From the NCBI GenBank assembly GCA_900320325.1, contig ONRU01000001.1:1-53825 (forward strand): DNA of 53,825 bases, written 5' to 3'. The DNA comes from an uncultured Lachnospiraceae bacterium. Its GTDB lineage: Bacteria; Bacillota; Clostridia; Lachnospirales; Lachnospiraceae. The position numbers and the translations under genes were made by a program. The notes beneath the pieces are model-generated. The model was not told the origin of the DNA. It saw nothing but the letters and a program-made list of their open reading frames with translations, and ran no database searches. This document shows, in pieces, positions 41,467 to 48,825 of the stretch; within the stretch, counting starts at the first letter, position 1, and every line of letters starts with the position of its first letter.

Positions 41467-42222
41467 ATGAAAAGCAACACAATAAAACTGTCGGCTGTAT
41501 CAAGCCTGCATTATTTTAAACTGTTCTACCGGTCAGTGCTGCTGATCGTGGCCGCCCTGTTCTATGTGACGGACAGGATCGGGAGCAGGAACGGCCTTTA
41601 TCAGGGGCTGCAGAAGCACCGCTGGCTCCTGCTGATCATATGGATCATATACGCGGTCGAAATGATCCTGCGTTTCTTTCCTTCCGAACTGGAGAGTATG
41701 GGTTCGCAGAAACAGTTCGCCCGTAATTACCAGTCCTCCGGACGGACCGAACTGAATCTGACGTCTCCCTGGCGTACCTTTGCCGCGACCGCTGCCTGGC
41801 TGGCCCTGAACGGGCTGTTCGGACTTCTCTTCTTCAGGAAGATCATTGACAGGGACATCCTGGTATTGATCAGCCTGGCTTACGGTGTCTGTGATATGGT
41901 CTGCATCCTGTTCTTTTGTCCTTTCCAGACCTTTATCCTGAAGAACAGATGCTGTACGGACTGCCGCATCTATAACTGGGATTATGCCATGATGTTCACG
42001 CCCTTCCTGTTCCTGCCGCATCTGTATACCTGGAGTCTGCTGGGCATGTCCCTGATCCTCCTGGCCAGATGGGAGATCACCTATCATCTGCATCCGGAGC
42101 GGTTCTCGATCTGGACCAATGCCGGCATGTCCTGCAGGACCTGTAAGGAAAAGCTCTGCCACCATAAGAAGCAGCTGCAGGGCTTCTGGAAGAAGAATAA
42201 GGAACTGATCCGCCGTTTCTGA
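41467..42222 (+). CDS. Polytopic membrane protein with Cys motifs, unknown function
   Basis: 251 residues, not recognised. Hydrophobic segments lie at about 20-38, 52-68, 106-124, 130-150 and 172-198. Between helices, NRCCTDCRIYNWDYAMMF carries a CC-x-x-C cluster, and the cytosolic C-terminus has CRTCKEKLCHHKKQL, so two C-x-x-C elements with His could bind metal or form a disulfide. The tail is highly basic. The start has a weak ribosome site (CAGGGATATATAG). It stands between a VOC gene and a terminator that serves mnmA from the other side. Confidence 0.65.
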   Translation: MKSNTIKLSAVSSLHYFKLFYRSVLLIVAALFYVTDRIGSRNGLYQGLQKHRWLLLIIWIIYAVEMILRFFPSELESMGSQKQFARNYQSSGRTELNLTSPWRTFAATAAWLALNGLFGLLFFRKIIDRDILVLISLAYGVCDMVCILFFCPFQTFILKNRCCTDCRIYNWDYAMMFTPFLFLPHLYTWSLLGMSLILLARWEITYHLHPERFSIWTNAGMSCRTCKEKLCHHKKQLQGFWKKNKELIRRF

Positions 42223-42236
42223 GACGGAACGGGCAT

Positions 42237-42277
42237 TAAAAAAGCTTCTGAAGAGACAGAATGTTTCTTCAGAAGCT
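42237..42277 (-). terminator. Terminator of mnmA (minus strand)
   Basis: A 12-bp perfect stem (42243-42254 against 42266-42277). On the minus strand it is followed by TTTTTT (complement of 42238-42243). On the plus strand only GATTTC follows, so it may also stop the membrane protein gene less efficiently. Confidence 0.9.
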
Positions 42278-42321
42278 GATTTCATGTTTTAGGAAAAGCC
42301 ATTCCTGCAGCCGGACCGGCT

Positions 42322-43389
42322 TCAGGTGATAATGCCCCCGCCGATCACGATATCTCCATCGTAAAGGACTGCCGATTGTCCGGGAGTGATCGCCCGCTGG
42401 GGCTGGTCGAACTCGACCCGAAGCAGGTCGTCCTCCGGCTGTGTCACGGTACAGGGCTGTTCTTTGTGGCGGTAACGGATCTTTGCGCTGCAGCGCAGGG
42501 GCTTTTCAATACGATCCGTCGTGATCAGGTTGATCTTCCGGGCATACAGGGTCGTCCGCATCAGATCCTCATTGGTCCCAAGGGTCACTGTGTTGGACTC
42601 CGGATCGATCTTCGTGACATAGCAGCGATGGGCGGCCGGTATCCCGAGCCCGCGCCGCTGGCCCAGCGTATAATGGATGATTCCCTTATGACGCCCCAGT
42701 ACATTGCCCTCAGCGTCAACAAAATCTCCGGCAGGACAGTCACGGCCGCTGTAACGGCGGATAAAGCCGGCGTAGTCACCGTCCGGGACAAAGCAGATAT
42801 CCTGGCTGTCTTTTTTTTCAGCGTTCCTGAAGCCGCTCTCCGCGGCGATCTCTCTCGTCGTGTGCTTGTCCTGGTCCCCCAGCGGGAACTGTACATGGGC
42901 CAACTGGTCCTGGGTCATCATATAGAGGACATAGCTCTGGTCCTTGGCGGGATCGAGGGCTTTGAGCAGAAGGTACCGGCCGGTCTCCGGATCATATTTG
43001 GTCCTGGCATAATGTCCCGTAACCAGAAGATCACATCCCAGTTCTTTCATCTTCGCAAACAGATGCTCAAACTTCAGCTTCCGGTTGCATTCAATGCAGG
43101 GATTGGGCGTATGGCCATGCAGATATTCATCGATGAAAGGTTCGATCACTTCCTCGCTGAAAAGGTTTTCATAGTGTACGATATGGTAGGGAATACCGAT
43201 CCTTTCTGTTACGCTGCGCGCGTCCTGTGTATTTTCAAGTGAGCAGCATGTATCCAGCAGATCCATGCCCACAGTGTCATTCTCATAGAGCCGCATGGTG
43301 CAGCCCACGCATTCATATCCGCGTGATGACATGATCTGTGCCGCCACGCTGCTGTCCACGCCGCCGCTCATGGCAATCAGTGCTTTCAT
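42322..43389 (-). CDS. mnmA: tRNA-uridine 2-sulfurtransferase MnmA
   Basis: 355 residues, full length. It has the PP-loop MSGGVDSS at residues 7-14, the catalytic cysteine pair Cys98 (TPNPCIECN) and Cys200 (QDICFVPDGDY) and a C-terminal beta-barrel. It thiolates U34 of Lys, Glu and Gln tRNAs using a persulfide donor. The start 43389 has AAAGGAG about nine bases upstream; a longer frame from 43464 is rejected. No nifS-like partner or iscU-like gene is adjacent, so the sulfur donor is encoded elsewhere. Confidence 0.96.
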   Translation of the reverse strand: MKALIAMSGGVDSSVAAQIMSSRGYECVGCTMRLYENDTVGMDLLDTCCSLENTQDARSVTERIGIPYHIVHYENLFSEEVIEPFIDEYLHGHTPNPCIECNRKLKFEHLFAKMKELGCDLLVTGHYARTKYDPETGRYLLLKALDPAKDQSYVLYMMTQDQLAHVQFPLGDQDKHTTREIAAESGFRNAEKKDSQDICFVPDGDYAGFIRRYSGRDCPAGDFVDAEGNVLGRHKGIIHYTLGQRRGLGIPAAHRCYVTKIDPESNTVTLGTNEDLMRTTLYARKINLITTDRIEKPLRCSAKIRYRHKEQPCTVTQPEDDLLRVEFDQPQRAITPGQSAVLYDGDIVIGGGIIT

Positions 43390-43572
43390 AGAAGCAGACT
43401 CCTTTCTGAAGAGCTGCCGGATGTGTTCCATCTGCCTGTACCAGACAGCAGAAAAGGCCGGCAATAGTTTTTACAAGAGTAGCAAACCGACTAAAAAAAA
43501 ACAAGACCTGACATTTGGCAGACAGGGAGGATTTCCGGATGCATTTCCTGGAATCAGCTATAACGGGTTATA

Positions 43573-43581
43573 TGGTATGAT
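43573..43581 (+). promoter_or_regulatory. Extended -10 promoter of acyP
   Basis: TGG followed by TATGAT (43576-43581), 60 bases before acyP, without a recognisable -35. Confidence 0.5.
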
Positions 43582-43640
43582 ATAACTGAGTGATTAACAG
43601 GTATAATTAAGAGAGCTGTCATTTCAGAGAAAGGATCATT

Positions 43641-43907
43641 ATGGTACGCAAAAGGATTCGGTTTTATGGTGAAGTGCAGGGGGTCGGCTTCCGGTACACG
43701 GCCAGACACGCGGCGGATTACTATGGATGCACCGGCTGGGTCAGCAATATGTGGGATGGAAGTGTAGCCATGGAGATCCAGGGTGAAGAGGAGCAGATTT
43801 ACAGGGTGATCCGGTCCCTTACGCAGGGAAGGTGGATACGGATCGAAAAGATGGATGTGAAGATTATCCCCCTGGTGGAGAAGGAACATGGATTCAAGGC
43901 AGGTTAA
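43641..43907 (+). CDS. acyP: Acylphosphatase
   Basis: 88 residues. The catalytic Arg18 (GVGFRYTA) and Asn36 (GWVSNMWDGSV) are both in place. It hydrolyses acyl phosphates such as 1,3-bisphosphoglycerate, acetyl phosphate or carbamoyl phosphate. The start has AAAGGATC upstream. Confidence 0.95.
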   Translation: MVRKRIRFYGEVQGVGFRYTARHAADYYGCTGWVSNMWDGSVAMEIQGEEEQIYRVIRSLTQGRWIRIEKMDVKIIPLVEKEHGFKAG

Positions 43908-43986
43908 ATGGGACTGCGTAATACCTTTCCAGCGGCTCTGCCGGCGGTGACATATAATTAAATAAAAGTAAGAGGAGAACAAACAT

Positions 43987-44658
43987 ATGACTTACGAAAT
44001 CATTGGCGGTTCATTTCCTGTTGTGGAATGCAGGCTTGAAGCAAACGAATCAATGATCACGGAGGGCGGGTCCATGGTGTGGATGTCGTCGAACATGGAA
44101 ATGAGCACCTCCGGAACAGGCGGTTTTGGCCGTCTGTTTTCCGGCGAAAATATTTTCCAGAACATCTACACTGCAAAGGGAGGACCGGGGCTCATCGCCT
44201 TCGGATCAAGTTTCCCGGGATCTATCGCGGCCGTAGATGTGTCGCAGAAAGATTGGATCTTCCAGAAATCGGCGTTCCTTGCTTCGGAAGCAGGCGTAAA
44301 AGTAAGCGTGGATTTCAAAAAGAAGCTTGGGACCGGCCTTTTTGGAGGAGAAGGTTTCATTATGCAGCGCTTCAGCGGCAGAGGACTTGCTTTCATCGAA
44401 GTGGATGGTTCCATACGGAAAATCACGCTTGGCGCAGGACAGAAGATCATCGTCGATACCGGGAATGTCCTTGGGTACCAAAGCGGCGTTTCTATGGAGA
44501 TCGTGACTGTCAAGGGCATCAAGAATAAGCTGTTTGGCGGCGAAGGGCTGTTCAATACAGTGCTTACTGGACCGGGTGAGGTCTGGCTGCAGACCATGCC
44601 GATCAGTTCCGTTGCCGGGGCAATCATTCCGTATTTGCCGACGAGTGGGTCAAACTGA
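43987..44658 (+). CDS. AIM24/TIGR00266 family protein
   Basis: 223 residues. A beta-rich single domain with the family features EANESMITEGGSMVWMSSNMEM, SFPGSIAAVDV, the FGGEGFIMQRFSGRGLAFIEVDG core and GPGEVWLQTMP near the end. The function of this widespread family is not established; the yeast homologue AIM24 is mitochondrial. TATAAT at 43953-43958 may be its promoter -10 (no good -35), and AAGAGGAG precedes the start. It lies 24 bases before the next gene and is probably co-transcribed with it. Confidence 0.9.
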   Translation: MTYEIIGGSFPVVECRLEANESMITEGGSMVWMSSNMEMSTSGTGGFGRLFSGENIFQNIYTAKGGPGLIAFGSSFPGSIAAVDVSQKDWIFQKSAFLASEAGVKVSVDFKKKLGTGLFGGEGFIMQRFSGRGLAFIEVDGSIRKITLGAGQKIIVDTGNVLGYQSGVSMEIVTVKGIKNKLFGGEGLFNTVLTGPGEVWLQTMPISSVAGAIIPYLPTSGSN

Positions 44659-44682
44659 TGGGGGCGCAGGTGAGGAGACATT

Positions 44683-45024
44683 ATGAATATTCAGATTTTC
44701 GGTACGAAGAAAAACGCGGATACCCGGAAAGCGGAAAGATTCTTTAAAGAACGGGGAATCAAATACCAGTTCGTTGATATGAAGGAAAAAGGACTGAGCA
44801 AGGGGGAGTTCCGCAAGGTATGTCAGGCGGCAGGCGGTCTGGATGCCATGATCGATCCGGACTGTAAAGATAAGGATCTTCTGGCATATATCAAATATAT
44901 TGTGCCGGAAGACAAGGAGCAAAAGATACTGGAAAATCAGACAGTCCTGAAGCAGCCCATCGTTCGTAACGGGCAAAAGGCAACGGTCGGCTATATGCCG
45001 GAAGTTTGGAAGAAGTGGGACTGA
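44683..45024 (+). CDS. Spx/ArsC-like protein lacking the CxxC cysteines
   Basis: 113 residues, thioredoxin fold of the ArsC/Spx family (IQIFGTKKNADTRKAERFFKERGIKY; C-terminal PIVRNGQKATVGYMPEVWKKW). Where Spx has C-T-S-C-R-K-A this protein has N-A-D-T-R-K-A, so both redox cysteines are gone while the following Arg-Lys-Ala is kept. It cannot be an ordinary arsenate reductase. It may bind a partner protein or polymerase as Spx does, or act on another substrate. Two other cysteines (CQAAGG, PDCKD) are not at the catalytic position. GGTGAGGAG precedes the start. It is 24 bases after the AIM24 gene. Confidence 0.8.
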   Translation: MNIQIFGTKKNADTRKAERFFKERGIKYQFVDMKEKGLSKGEFRKVCQAAGGLDAMIDPDCKDKDLLAYIKYIVPEDKEQKILENQTVLKQPIVRNGQKATVGYMPEVWKKWD

Positions 45025-45073
45025 TAGTTAACTGATTACTTTTTTAATAAAGGATTTCATAGTGAGGTTTCCT

Positions 45074-46213
45074 ATGAACTACTATTTAAAACTATTTGAT
45101 ATCCCGCTGATCCATTTCCATGCATCTGAGGACTCAAATGATCCTGAAATAACGATTTTATGGATTGATGAATCTAACCGTAATCTATTACCGTTGGATA
45201 TGGGAGAACCTACTGAAGATAATATCAGTAAGTGGCTTCAGAGAAGGACCATTCCTAAAAACAGAGCTTTTGTCAGGAATTTTCTTGCTAAATGCGGTCT
45301 TAGTGTGAACAGACCAATGAGCATTATTTCTGTTAGTAAAGGTCTTTCTTTGAATGACAGTTATTGGGTTGTTGATGAAAGCTTTGAGGGGCAATTTGAT
45401 AACTATAACCTGTATGAAAACAGGTTCAGTCAGGTTCTGGCATATATTGCTTTTACTGGATATGGAAGCAGTATCAGGTGTTCACTTGCGTCCAGCCCGG
45501 AATTCACTACAAACGGCATGCTGCCAAAATGCTGGCGTCGTATATCAGGACGGATCACATTATATAAAGGTGGAACCAGCGGAGCGTCGAATACAGGAAA
45601 AGAACCATATTCGGAGTACTATGCATCTCAGGTTGCAAAAGCTATGGGTGTTAATGCGATTTCTTATGGTCTCTCAAAATGGAAGGGAGTTCAAAGCTCG
45701 ACCTGCGAATTATTTACCAGTAAAACTATTTCCTATATACCGATTGGAAGAATCGTTAAAAAAGGGGGAATGAAAGCAGTTGCTGATTATTATTGTTCCT
45801 TAGGCCCGGAGTATGAAAAAGCGTTAAGAGACATGCTTGTTTATGATGCGGTGATCTGTAACACAGACCGACATTTTGGGAACTTTGGTCTCTTGATTGA
45901 CAGCAGCACCAATCAAATTATAGCGCCGGCACCATTATTTGACCATGGCAACTCCCTGTTTAACTATGCAGGTGAATATTTCATGAAATCAGAAGAATCG
46001 CTGGATACTTATATAAAAACACTGCAGCCGTGTGTATATGATGATTTTATTGGGACAGCTGTCTCCTATATGAACAATGAGAATAGAGAACAGCTCCGTC
46101 ACTTGTTGAATTTCAGGATAAAAAAACACAGTCGTTACAATTTGTCGGAACACGAGCTTATCTTAATTGAGAAGCAGATAAGAAAAAGAGCAAAGATGCT
46201 CTTGGATTCTTAA
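45074..46213 (+). CDS. HipA-like kinase-fold protein in an AT-rich segment
   Basis: 379 residues. The N-terminal 160 residues are unrecognised. The C-terminal half has the HipA/PI4K-like core: YKGGTSGASN (possible ATP loop), then YDAVICNTDRHFGNFGLLID near 258-277 (catalytic Asp and metal Asn) and LFDHGNSLF near 288-296 (metal Asp). This fits HipA/CtkA-type Ser/Thr kinases. No HipB-like antitoxin or HTH gene is adjacent, so it is not an obvious toxin-antitoxin pair. The gene is clearly richer in A+T than its neighbours, a sign of recent transfer. Its start is taken at 45074, five bases from GAGG; a GTG at 45062 is possible. Confidence 0.75.
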   Translation: MNYYLKLFDIPLIHFHASEDSNDPEITILWIDESNRNLLPLDMGEPTEDNISKWLQRRTIPKNRAFVRNFLAKCGLSVNRPMSIISVSKGLSLNDSYWVVDESFEGQFDNYNLYENRFSQVLAYIAFTGYGSSIRCSLASSPEFTTNGMLPKCWRRISGRITLYKGGTSGASNTGKEPYSEYYASQVAKAMGVNAISYGLSKWKGVQSSTCELFTSKTISYIPIGRIVKKGGMKAVADYYCSLGPEYEKALRDMLVYDAVICNTDRHFGNFGLLIDSSTNQIIAPAPLFDHGNSLFNYAGEYFMKSEESLDTYIKTLQPCVYDDFIGTAVSYMNNENREQLRHLLNFRIKKHSRYNLSEHELILIEKQIRKRAKMLLDS

Positions 46214-46265
46214 AAGTATTACATTATATACATTACCTTTGCTGACAGTATCTGGAGAAAAACGG

Positions 46266-46423
46266 ATGATATTGTCCAAAGTGGTCGGCGAGGCGAGAGA
46301 CTATGGCTGCGGAACAATCCAGATTACAGCATCCGATATGGGTGTCATGCTGTATATAGGAACTTTGGAATAGAGGCCGCCTTACTTGCGCCGTTCGCAC
46401 TGCACAATGCCTCTGCCGGATGA
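46266..46423 (+). pseudogene. GNAT N-acetyltransferase remnant (3' part, frameshifted)
   Basis: From 46266 the frame reads a GNAT C-terminus: VVGEARDYGCGTIQITASDMGVMLY. At about 46353-46356 the frame must shift by one base to continue YRNFGIEAA, after which it ends at TGA 46421-46423. The N-terminal two thirds of the enzyme are missing. The 46214-46265 stretch has no recognisable coding content. This remnant fills the gap between the kinase-like gene and the dehydrogenase gene. Confidence 0.7.
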
Positions 46424-46435
46424 AAGGAGAAAAAA

Positions 46436-47392
46436 ATGAATATCGCATTACTGGAACCGCTGGGCATTACAGACGCGGACGTGGAAAGACTGGCTGCCCC
46501 GATTCGGGAAATGGGACACACTTTCACGTATTACAATGAGAAGACAACAGATATTGAGGAACTGAAGCGCCGCAGCGCCGGCCAGGATATCGTGATGATC
46601 GCGAATAATCCCTATCCGGGGGAGGTCGTGGAATCCTCGGATTCCCTGAAGATGCTGGCAGTCGCCTTTACCGGCATCGATCATGTGGGACTGGATGCCT
46701 GCCGTAAGAAGGGCGTCATGGTATGCAACTGCGCGGGATATTCAGATGTCTGCGTCGCGGAGCAGGTAATCGGCATGACGATCAGCCTCCTTCGCTTTTT
46801 CCCGGCCGGGGATCAGGCGGTCAGGACACAGGGGACTTCCGCGGGCCTTACCGGATCTGAAATTTACGGCAAGACTGTCGGCATTATCGGCTGCGGCAAG
46901 ATCGGTTTCATGACCGCGAAGCTTTTCCAGGCTTTCGGTGCCAGGGTCGTCGCGTACGCCCGGCATGAACGGGAAGAAGTAAAAGCGGCAGGAATTTCGT
47001 ATGTAAGCCTGGAAGAACTACTGGCAGAGAGTGACATTATCAGCCTGCACACGCCCAATAACGCGTCTACCCGCGGCATGATCGGCAAAGAGCAGATCTC
47101 TTTAATGAAACCCTCCGCTGTTTTTATCAACTGTGCCAGAGGCCCGATCGTGGATAACGCGGCCCTTGCCGAGGCATTGAATCAGGATAAAATCGCTGGC
47201 GCAGCGATTGATGTTTACGATATGGAGCCGCCGATCCCTGAAGACTATCCGCTGCTTCACGCGAAAAACGCGCTGCTGACACCGCATGTTGCTTTCCTGA
47301 CAAAAGAGGCCATGGCGCGCAGAGCGGAAATTGAATTTGCGAATGTAAAGGCTTATCTGGAAGGAAAGCCTGAAAATGTCTGTGATATCTGA
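46436..47392 (+). CDS. D-2-hydroxyacid dehydrogenase family protein
   Basis: 318 residues, full length. The NAD-binding GxGxxG motif is GCGKIG at 152-157 in KTVGIIGCGKIGFMTA. The catalytic triad of the family is present: Arg235 (NCARGPIVD), Glu264 (DMEPPIP) and His284 (LTPHVAF). It reduces a 2-keto acid or oxidises a D-2-hydroxy acid with NAD(H); substrate choices include D-lactate, phosphoglycerate and hydroxypyruvate. No serine pathway gene is adjacent. The start has AAAGGAG about seven bases upstream. Confidence 0.9.
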   Translation: MNIALLEPLGITDADVERLAAPIREMGHTFTYYNEKTTDIEELKRRSAGQDIVMIANNPYPGEVVESSDSLKMLAVAFTGIDHVGLDACRKKGVMVCNCAGYSDVCVAEQVIGMTISLLRFFPAGDQAVRTQGTSAGLTGSEIYGKTVGIIGCGKIGFMTAKLFQAFGARVVAYARHEREEVKAAGISYVSLEELLAESDIISLHTPNNASTRGMIGKEQISLMKPSAVFINCARGPIVDNAALAEALNQDKIAGAAIDVYDMEPPIPEDYPLLHAKNALLTPHVAFLTKEAMARRAEIEFANVKAYLEGKPENVCDI

Positions 47393-47490
47393 TGATTCTG
47401 GCTATTATTTGACAGATTATGCGGTATAATGTCTGAAGGCCCTGCAGTATGCAGAGAACCCGGACGAATAAGGAAGGGAGCGATATCAAA

Positions 47491-47796
47491 ATGGATATCA
47501 GGAAATTTAAGTGGATCCGCCAGCCGGAACAATTTGAGATCGGTGAAGACAAGATTACCATCACGACCATGCCCCATACGGATCTCTGGCAGAGGACCTA
47601 TTATCATTTTCGGAATGACAATGCGCCTGTATTGCAGATGGAGACAGAAGAGGCATACTTTTCCTTCATCGTAAAGACCAATTTCGAGGACAGCCACCAG
47701 CGCTTTGACCAGTGCGGCATCGTGATGTATCTGGATTCCGAGAACTGGCTGAAGGGCTCCATTGAATATGAGAATGACCGCTTCCAGCATCTTGGC
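47491..47796 (+). pseudogene. DUF1349 (concanavalin-like) protein, 3' truncated at the junction
   Basis: The first about 102 residues are a recognisable DUF1349 protein (PHTDLWQRTYYHFRNDNAP, SFIVKTNF, DQCGIVMYLDSENWLKGSIEYEN). Homology stops at FQHLG near 47796, about half way through the roughly 200-residue family. The same frame stays open to 50978 only because it then reads antisense through two flavoenzyme genes. The start 47491 has AAGGAAGGGAG upstream. The other half is absent from the window. Confidence 0.8.
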
Positions 47797-48711
47797 GATC
47801 TGACAGTTCTCTTCCACCGTGGTCAGCTTGTTGTTCTGGCCGATTTCCTTGTCGTTTTCCTCAACGGCATTGATCAGAATCTGAACAGGGAAGTCCTCTC
47901 CGCATTCCTTCTTGATCCCCTGGATGATCTCGCAGAGGAAGCGGGTGCGGTTTTCAAAGGACTGGGGACCGTACTCGTCGGTACGGGCGTTGCGGTTGCG
48001 GGAAAGGAAGGCCTGGCCGATGTTGTTGCCGGCGGCATTGATCTCCACACAGTCGACGCCCTGGCTCTTGAGGTACTTCGCCGCGTCGATGAAGGACTCC
48101 TCCAGAAGCTTGACCTCGTCAAGGTTCATCTGGTCAGCTCTGGCGCACTCGAACTCCGCGGCAGTAGAGGCGTCAAAGCCGGAGAAGGACGCGCCCATGA
48201 GGGAGAGCTGATAGCCGCAGTAGCTGCCCTCGGCATGGATGGCTTCGGTAAGCTCGGCCAGATAGCCGGTTTCACGGTCATAGACCTTGTAATGCGCGGG
48301 GAAGGCGGGATAGAGATTGATGAAGTCTTCGATCCAGACCAGTTTCACACCGCCGCGGGCCCAGTTGGAGTACTCGGCGATAATGTTCTCCTTGGTCTCG
48401 GTGGGGAGGTAAGCGGAACCGGCAGCGGATTTGACAAGGCGGTTCTCAATGGTCAGAGCGCCGAACTGCCAGGGCTTGAAGAGAATGCTGGAGCCCATGT
48501 CGGGGGCATCATCCCAGCGGAAGATTTCGCACTTCTGCGGGTTGAGCAGCGTGGTTGCGGCCTGCTGGGGAGAGGCAAACGGGATCTGGGCACTTTCGGC
48601 AGCTTCGGCCGAGGCCTTGGGAGCGGAGCCGACGACGCCCATGGCGGCGATGCTTGCCGCACCGGCGGCGACGCCCTTCAGAAAGCTGCGTCTGGACAGA
48701 GTTGTTGCCAT
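47780..48711 (-). pseudogene. Tat-exported Old-Yellow-Enzyme-type flavoprotein, 3' truncated at the junction
   Basis: About 310 residues remain. The N-terminus is a Tat signal (SRRSFLKGVAAGA). The OYE/BaiCD-type TIM barrel follows (FGALTIENRLVKSAAGS, GVKLVWIEDF, VDCVEINAAGNNIGQAFLSRNRNARTDEYGPQSFENR). The last genuine family residues are QIAKMLEA, at the same point where the opposing DUF1349 gene ends. The rest of the barrel and the expected Fe-S and FAD/NAD domains are lost; the frame continues to 47353 only as antisense of DUF1349. Unlike its neighbour it has no N-terminal FMN-binding domain. AGGAGG stands about eight bases before the start. It is downstream of, and in the same direction as, the intact paralogue. 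Confidence 0.85.
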
Positions 48712-48750
48712 GTAGTTATCCTCCTGAAATCAAATAATATTGTCCATGGA

Positions 48751-48822
48751 GCGGCAGGTTCTTTGCGCGGGGAACCTGCCGCTTCGGATGGCTTACGGGA
48801 TCAGACCGCCCTTTGGGCGGTC
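48751..48822. other. Two strong hairpins between the flavoenzyme genes
   Basis: GCGGCAGGTTC/GAACCTGCCGC (48751-48761 and 48772-48782) and GACCGCCC/GGGCGGTC (48804-48811 and 48815-48822), both perfect, in the 114-base gap. Neither has a U-run, so they are more likely message-stabilising or processing structures than terminators. Confidence 0.7.
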
Positions 48823-48825
48823 CGC

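Noticed and set aside
45062..46213. HipBA toxin-antitoxin pair
   Set aside because: Only the kinase-like gene is present. The 49 bases between it and the preceding gene are too short for a HipB, and no HTH gene follows.
47409..47430. TTGACA and TATAAT before the DUF1349 gene as a promoter
   Set aside because: The spacer is only ten bases, too short for a sigma-A promoter, although the TATAAT may serve with another weak -35.
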